Positions 60,291 through 64,000 of a stretch of DNA of 64,000 nucleotides are shown in pieces. The translations under genes were made by a program, and so were the position numbers. Below the pieces are notes generated by a model, which was not told where the DNA came from, ran no database searches, and saw nothing but the letters and a program-made list of their open reading frames with translations. Origin of the DNA: an uncultured Rhodoferax sp. (GTDB lineage Bacteria > Pseudomonadota > Gammaproteobacteria > Burkholderiales > Burkholderiaceae_C); contig NZ_CAMIHB010000016.1 of assembly GCF_946221635.1 (NCBI RefSeq), positions 40,373 to 104,372 on the forward strand. Reading direction: 5' to 3'. Every line of letters begins with the position of its first letter. The stretch's first letter is position 1.

Positions 60291-61544
60291 GTGAGCAGGC
60301 CCGTGCTGTCGCTGCAGCAAGCCCGCAACCTGCACCTCGCGGCCCAGGGCCTGCTGCAAGCGCCCACGCGTGCTGCCAAGCGTGCCGATGTGGCGGCCTG
60401 TGTGCAGCGCATGGCGCTGCTGCAGATTGACACCATCCATGTGGTGGCGCGCAGCCCCTATCTCGTATTGCATTCCCGCCTGGGGGACTATCCGCGCGAA
60501 TGGCTGGAGGATACGCTGGCCCGCGGCGCCGTGTTTGAAACCTGGGCGCACGAAGCCTGCTTCGCACCCGTGGACGACCTGCACACCCACCGCGCCTACA
60601 ACCGCCAGGCCCGCCAACACTGGGGCCTGGCCCATGCGCGCAAGACAGCGGCCACACAGCGCGCGCACCTGGACAAGCTGCTGGCCCACATCCGCGAGCA
60701 GGGGCCCGTCAAGTCCTCCGACTTCGAGCGGCCCGAGGGCAAGGGCGGCCCCTGGTGGGGCTGGAAGGACGAGAAGCGCTGGCTGGAAGCGTTGTTCGCC
60801 CATGGCGAACTGATGATTGCGCGGCGCGAGAACTTCCACCGCGTCTACGACCTCAGCGAGCGCGTGGCGCCGCAGTTGTTGCAACCGGCGGAAGAGCCCG
60901 GCATGGCGGCGTTGAATGCCTGGTTGATTGAAAAGGCGGTGACCGCATTGGGCATCACCCAGGCGCGCTGGATCCATGACTACTTTCGCACCAAGCCGCG
61001 CCTCAAGGATGCGGATCTCGATGCACTGGTGGACGCTGGCACGCTGTTGCGCGTGGCCGTGGAGGGCTGGGACGCGCCAGCCTATGTGCACGCCAGCAAC
61101 GCGGCCCTGCTCAAGAAGGCGCTGGCTGGCAAGCTGCAGGCGACGCATACCGCGCTGCTCTCGCCCTTTGACCCTGTGGTGTGGGACCGCGAGCGTGGCT
61201 CTGCACTGTTTGACTTTGACTACCGGCTGGAGTGCTACACGCCCGAAGAGAAGCGCGTGTATGGCTACTTTGTGTTGCCCATCCTCTGCCGAGGTGAACT
61301 CATAGGCCGGCTGGATGCTAAGGCGCACCGGGCCGATGGTGTGTTCGAGGTGCGTGCGCTGCATGCCCAGCCGGGCATGGTCTGGAGCGAGGAGCAGGTG
61401 GCCGATGTGGCGGGCGCCATCCAGCGCAGCGCGAATTGGCACGGAACGCCGCAGGTGCGCGTCACGCGCACGCAGCCGGCAAAGCTGGCGGCGCCACTCA
61501 AGCGCGCGTTCAAGAATCTGAAACTGCAAGGAACTGCTGCATGA
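60291..61544 (+). CDS. YcaQ-like winged-helix DNA glycosylase
   Basis: 417 aa, HTH_42/AlkX-type family that unhooks DNA interstrand crosslinks in E. coli YcaQ. Catalytic QxD motif at residues about 45-47 in MALLQIDTIHVVARSPYLVL; tandem winged helices, then WDRERGSALFDFDYRLECYT and GELIGRLDAKAHR, typical C-terminal motifs. GTG 60291 with GGAG upstream is chosen; the frame is open further up through the inverted repeat. ATGA overlap with the HAD gene. Confidence 0.9.
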   Translation: MSRPVLSLQQARNLHLAAQGLLQAPTRAAKRADVAACVQRMALLQIDTIHVVARSPYLVLHSRLGDYPREWLEDTLARGAVFETWAHEACFAPVDDLHTHRAYNRQARQHWGLAHARKTAATQRAHLDKLLAHIREQGPVKSSDFERPEGKGGPWWGWKDEKRWLEALFAHGELMIARRENFHRVYDLSERVAPQLLQPAEEPGMAALNAWLIEKAVTALGITQARWIHDYFRTKPRLKDADLDALVDAGTLLRVAVEGWDAPAYVHASNAALLKKALAGKLQATHTALLSPFDPVVWDRERGSALFDFDYRLECYTPEEKRVYGYFVLPILCRGELIGRLDAKAHRADGVFEVRALHAQPGMVWSEEQVADVAGAIQRSANWHGTPQVRVTRTQPAKLAAPLKRAFKNLKLQGTAA

Positions 61545-62191
61545 ATGTGGTGTTTGACTTTGGGGCGGTGCTCTTCACCTGGCGCCCCGTGGACCTGGTG
61601 ACGGAATGTTTTCCCGAGCGCGCGCCTACACCCGCGCAGGCGGGCCATCTGGCGCACGAAGTGTTTGGTCATACCGATTGGCAGGCCTTTGACCGGGGGA
61701 GCAGCACCATGGAAGAGGTGATCGACCGCACCGTCGCCCGCCTCGGGCTGGACCGCGCGGCGCTGGCCCGGCTGGTCGGCGAGATTGGTGAGCGCCTGGT
61801 GCCCATGCCCGACTCCATCGGCCTGCTCACGCGCCTGCACGCCCTGCGCGCGCAGCAGGTGGCAGCGGGTAATGCGACGCTCAGGCTCTACTTCCTCTCC
61901 AACATGCCGGTGCCCTACGCCCGTACGCTGGAGCGCCTGCATCCCTTCCTCAAGGACTTCGACGGCGGCATTTTTTCGGGCGATGTGCTGCTCATCAAAC
62001 CTGAGGCCGCCATCTACCAGCTGCTGCAAAGCCGCTACGACCTGGACCCGGTAAAAACGGTGTTCATCGACGACCTGCTGGGCAATATCGAAGCCGCCCA
62101 GGCGCAGGGCTGGCACGGCATCCACTTCAAGAGCGCACAGCAGGTCACGCAGGACCTGCAAGCCTGGGGTTTAAGCAAAATCGGCCTCTAG
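61541..62191 (+). CDS. HAD-superfamily hydrolase, subfamily IA
   Basis: 216 aa. Motif I VFDFGAVLFTWRP (Asp about 6), motif II LYFLSNMPVPYARTLERL, Lys in GDVLLIKPEAAIYQLLQSRY, and motif IV TVFIDDLLGNIEAAQAQGWH. Related to YihX-type phosphatases; substrate unknown. The start ATG overlaps the glycosylase stop, so the pair is coupled. Its TAG stop is at the edge of a 40-bp repeat. Confidence 0.9.
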   Translation: MNVVFDFGAVLFTWRPVDLVTECFPERAPTPAQAGHLAHEVFGHTDWQAFDRGSSTMEEVIDRTVARLGLDRAALARLVGEIGERLVPMPDSIGLLTRLHALRAQQVAAGNATLRLYFLSNMPVPYARTLERLHPFLKDFDGGIFSGDVLLIKPEAAIYQLLQSRYDLDPVKTVFIDDLLGNIEAAQAQGWHGIHFKSAQQVTQDLQAWGLSKIGL

Positions 62192-62231
62192 TCCCCGTAT
62201 CCATTGCGCTGGCAGCTATCAAAAGCATAGT
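62192..62231 (+). repeat. 40-bp dispersed repeat, copy 10 (after the HAD gene)
   Basis: TCCCC for CCCCC, GGCAGCTA for AGCAGCTA and TAGT at the end; spacing exact. As with gspC, the TAG before the repeat is the gene's stop codon. Confidence 0.7.
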
Positions 62232-62243
62232 GATCCAGGCGTA

Positions 62244-62281
62244 AAAAAGCCCCGCAAGGCGCAAACCTTGCGAGGCTTTTT
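62244..62281. terminator. Bidirectional terminator between the HAD gene and groEL
   Basis: AAAGCCCCGCAAGG pairs with CCTTGCGAGGCTTT (one mismatch), with an A-tract on the left and a T-tract on the right. It serves both convergent units. Confidence 0.9.
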
Positions 62282-62336
62282 ATGGGGTTGCAGTCGAGAG
62301 CAATAACGCCACATCGACGCAGCAGGCAAGGGGCAA

Positions 62337-63986
62337 TTACATGCCCATGCCGCCCATACCGCCCATACCACCCATGTCAGGCATGCCGCCGCCGGCAGGC
62401 GCGTCTTCCTTGGGGGCTTCGGACACCATGCACTCGGTCGTCAGCATCAGGGATGCGACGGACGCAGCGTTCAGCAGCGCGGTGCGGGTCACTTTGGTGG
62501 GGTCCAGGATACCCATTTCGATCATGTCGCCGTAGGTGTCGTTGGCGGCGTTGAAGCCGTAGTTACCCTTGCCGTTCAACACAGCGTTCACCACCACAGA
62601 GGCTTCGCCACCGGCGTTGAACACGATTTCGCGCAGGGGGGCTTCGATGGCCTTGAGCACCAGCTTGATACCGGCGTCCTGGTCCGCGTTGGAACCCTTG
62701 ATGTCGCCAGCGGATTGCTTGGCGCGCAGCAGGGCCACGCCACCACCGGCCACGATGCCTTCTTCCACCGCAGCGCGGGTGGCGTGCAGGGCGTCTTCCA
62801 CGCGGGCCTTCTTTTCCTTCATTTCGACTTCGGTGGCAGCGCCCACCTTGATCACGGCCACACCGCCGGCCAGCTTGGCCACGCGCTCTTGCAGCTTCTC
62901 GCGGTCGTAGTCGCTCGTTGCTTCTTCGATCTGGATGCGGATTTGCTTGACGCGGGCTTCGATGTCAGCAGCGACACCAGCGCCGTCGATGATGGTGGTG
63001 TTTTCCTTGCCCACTTCGATGCGCTTGGCAGAGCCCAGGTCGGCCAGGGTCACCTTTTCCAGGGTCAGGCCCACTTCTTCAGCGATGACCTTGCCGCCGG
63101 TCAGGATGGCGATGTCTTCCAGCATGGCCTTGCGGCGGTCGCCGAAGCCAGGGGCCTTCACAGCCACGACCTTCAGGATGCCGCGGATGGTGTTGACCAC
63201 CAGGGTCGCCAGGGCTTCGCCTTCGACGTCTTCGGCAATGATCAGCAGGGGACGGCCAGCCTTGGCGACTTGTTCCAGCGTGGGCAGCAGGTCGCGGATG
63301 TTGCTGATCTTCTTGTCGAACAGCAGCACGAAGGGGTTGTCCAGCAGGGCGGCCTGCTTTTCGGGGTTGTTGATGAAGTAGGGGGACAGGTAGCCGCGGT
63401 CGAATTGCATGCCTTCGACGACATCCAGTTCGTTCTGCAGGGACTTGCCGTCTTCCACGGTGATCACGCCTTCCTTGCCGACCTTGTCCATGGCGTTGGC
63501 GATGATGTCGCCGATGCTGGAGTCAGAGTTGGCGGAAATGGAACCCACTTGGGCGATTTCCTTGGAGGTGGTGGTGGGCTTGGAGGCCTTCTTCAGTTCG
63601 GCGATCAGGGCTTCCACCGCCTTGTCGATACCGCGCTTCAGGTCCATGGGGTTCATGCCGGCGGCCACGTACTTCATGCCTTCGCGCACGATGGCCTGGG
63701 CCAGCACGGTGGCGGTGGTGGTGCCGTCGCCAGCGTTGTCAGAGGTCTTGGAAGCGACTTCCTTGACCATCTGGGCGCCCATGTTCTGCAGCTTGTCTTT
63801 GAGTTCGATTTCCTTGGCCACGGACACACCGTCCTTGGTCACGGTGGGGGCGCCGAAAGAGCGCTCCAGCACCACGTTGCGGCCCTTGGGGCCCAGGGTG
63901 ACCTTCACTGCGTTGGCCAGAATGTTCACGCCTTCAACCATGCGTGCGCGGGCTTCGCCGCCGAAAACTACGTCTTTTGCTGCCAT
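62337..63986 (-). CDS. groEL: Chaperonin GroEL (Hsp60)
   Basis: 60-kDa chaperonin that forms the 14-mer folding chamber. 549 aa. ATP site GDGTTTATVLAQAIVREGMK, conserved AAVEEGIVAGGGVALLRA, and the C-terminal GGM tail (MPDMGGMGGMGGMGM). AGGAG ribosome site lies nine bases before ATG 63986. groES is expected just beyond the window edge, upstream on this strand; it is not in the sequence given. Confidence 0.98.
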   Translation of the reverse strand: MAAKDVVFGGEARARMVEGVNILANAVKVTLGPKGRNVVLERSFGAPTVTKDGVSVAKEIELKDKLQNMGAQMVKEVASKTSDNAGDGTTTATVLAQAIVREGMKYVAAGMNPMDLKRGIDKAVEALIAELKKASKPTTTSKEIAQVGSISANSDSSIGDIIANAMDKVGKEGVITVEDGKSLQNELDVVEGMQFDRGYLSPYFINNPEKQAALLDNPFVLLFDKKISNIRDLLPTLEQVAKAGRPLLIIAEDVEGEALATLVVNTIRGILKVVAVKAPGFGDRRKAMLEDIAILTGGKVIAEEVGLTLEKVTLADLGSAKRIEVGKENTTIIDGAGVAADIEARVKQIRIQIEEATSDYDREKLQERVAKLAGGVAVIKVGAATEVEMKEKKARVEDALHATRAAVEEGIVAGGGVALLRAKQSAGDIKGSNADQDAGIKLVLKAIEAPLREIVFNAGGEASVVVNAVLNGKGNYGFNAANDTYGDMIEMGILDPTKVTRTALLNAASVASLMLTTECMVSEAPKEDAPAGGGMPDMGGMGGMGGMGM

Positions 63987-64000
63987 GTTTGGCTCCTAAA

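Noticed and set aside
57588..61529. A 1313-codon open frame on the minus strand across tal, pgi and the YcaQ-like gene
   Set aside because: Its product is low-complexity His/Gly/Gln-rich and lies antisense to three clear enzymes; high G+C removes stop codons in this frame.
62337..64000. Looked for groES beside groEL
   Set aside because: The window ends 14 bases upstream of the groEL start; only the ribosome site is visible.
1..64000. Search by eye for tRNA, rRNA, transposase, integrase and phage genes
   Set aside because: No convincing T-arm/anticodon structures and no such protein motifs were found; small structured RNAs could still be missed.

Overview
The window is a 64 kb stretch of a high-G+C betaproteobacterial chromosome. 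Protein types, porins starting MKKxLIALAV, the Cca/HexR/GlmS types and dispersed short repeats point to Burkholderiales, most likely Comamonadaceae; this is a judgement from recalled family features, and no genus is claimed. Gene density is high, many genes overlap by ATGA or TGATG, and no tRNA, rRNA, CRISPR array, transposase or prophage gene was recognised.

Layout. 1-4018: a glucose/sugar ABC importer operon (binding protein cut by the window edge, two permeases, ATPase) ending in a terminator. 4097-12080: a lower-G+C orphan gene, a TctE/QseC-like kinase with its OmpR-type regulator, gst-cca, a soluble lytic transglycosylase divergent from 5-formyltetrahydrofolate cyclo-ligase, and a TfoX-N protein. 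12089-19137: a lipoprotein, glmU, a soluble histidine kinase, a small exported protein divergent from a LysR gene, and an Lrp-type regulator divergent from glmS. 19231-22881: a ferric-iron type ABC importer with a possible Fur box. 23024-29337: a DUF4139 protein, a chemoreceptor, a small proline-rich protein behind a near-consensus flagellar sigma-28 promoter, queC, and an SbmA/YddA-like ABC exporter. 29689-33495: DUF1501/DUF1800 exported pair and a 5'-nucleotidase. 33502-49542: a type II secretion locus (F; then G-H-I-J-K-L-M-N-D, an unknown exported protein, and E; C divergent). A secreted lipase with its foldase, plus a second small-exported-protein/LysR divergon, sit between gspF and gspE. 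49589-52434: ilvA, an OsmC-family gene, coq7. 52678-54989: two tandem porins with low-G+C, apparently highly expressed codon usage. 55106-60152: hexR, zwf, tal, pgi, the glucose catabolism block. 60291-63986: a YcaQ-like glycosylase, a HAD hydrolase and groEL.

How it fits together. The gts-type importer and porins could bring in sugar that zwf, pgi and tal process under HexR. The T2SS and the lipase/foldase form a cargo-plus-secretion unit. GlmU and GlmS both serve UDP-GlcNAc synthesis.

Most notable. (1) A 40-bp dispersed repeat, CCCCC-N9-GCGC-N-AGCAGCTA-N9-TAGC, occurs nine times with fixed spacing plus one partial copy. Seven full copies lie inside genes, where they are always translated in the same frame for a given orientation, and two copies provide a gene's stop codon. 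(2) Two duplicated divergons (LysR plus small exported protein) keep a conserved intergenic operator. (3) An internally duplicated exported protein of unknown function lies inside the gsp operon. (4) Paired CGCG-centred palindromes lie between ilvA and the OsmC gene.
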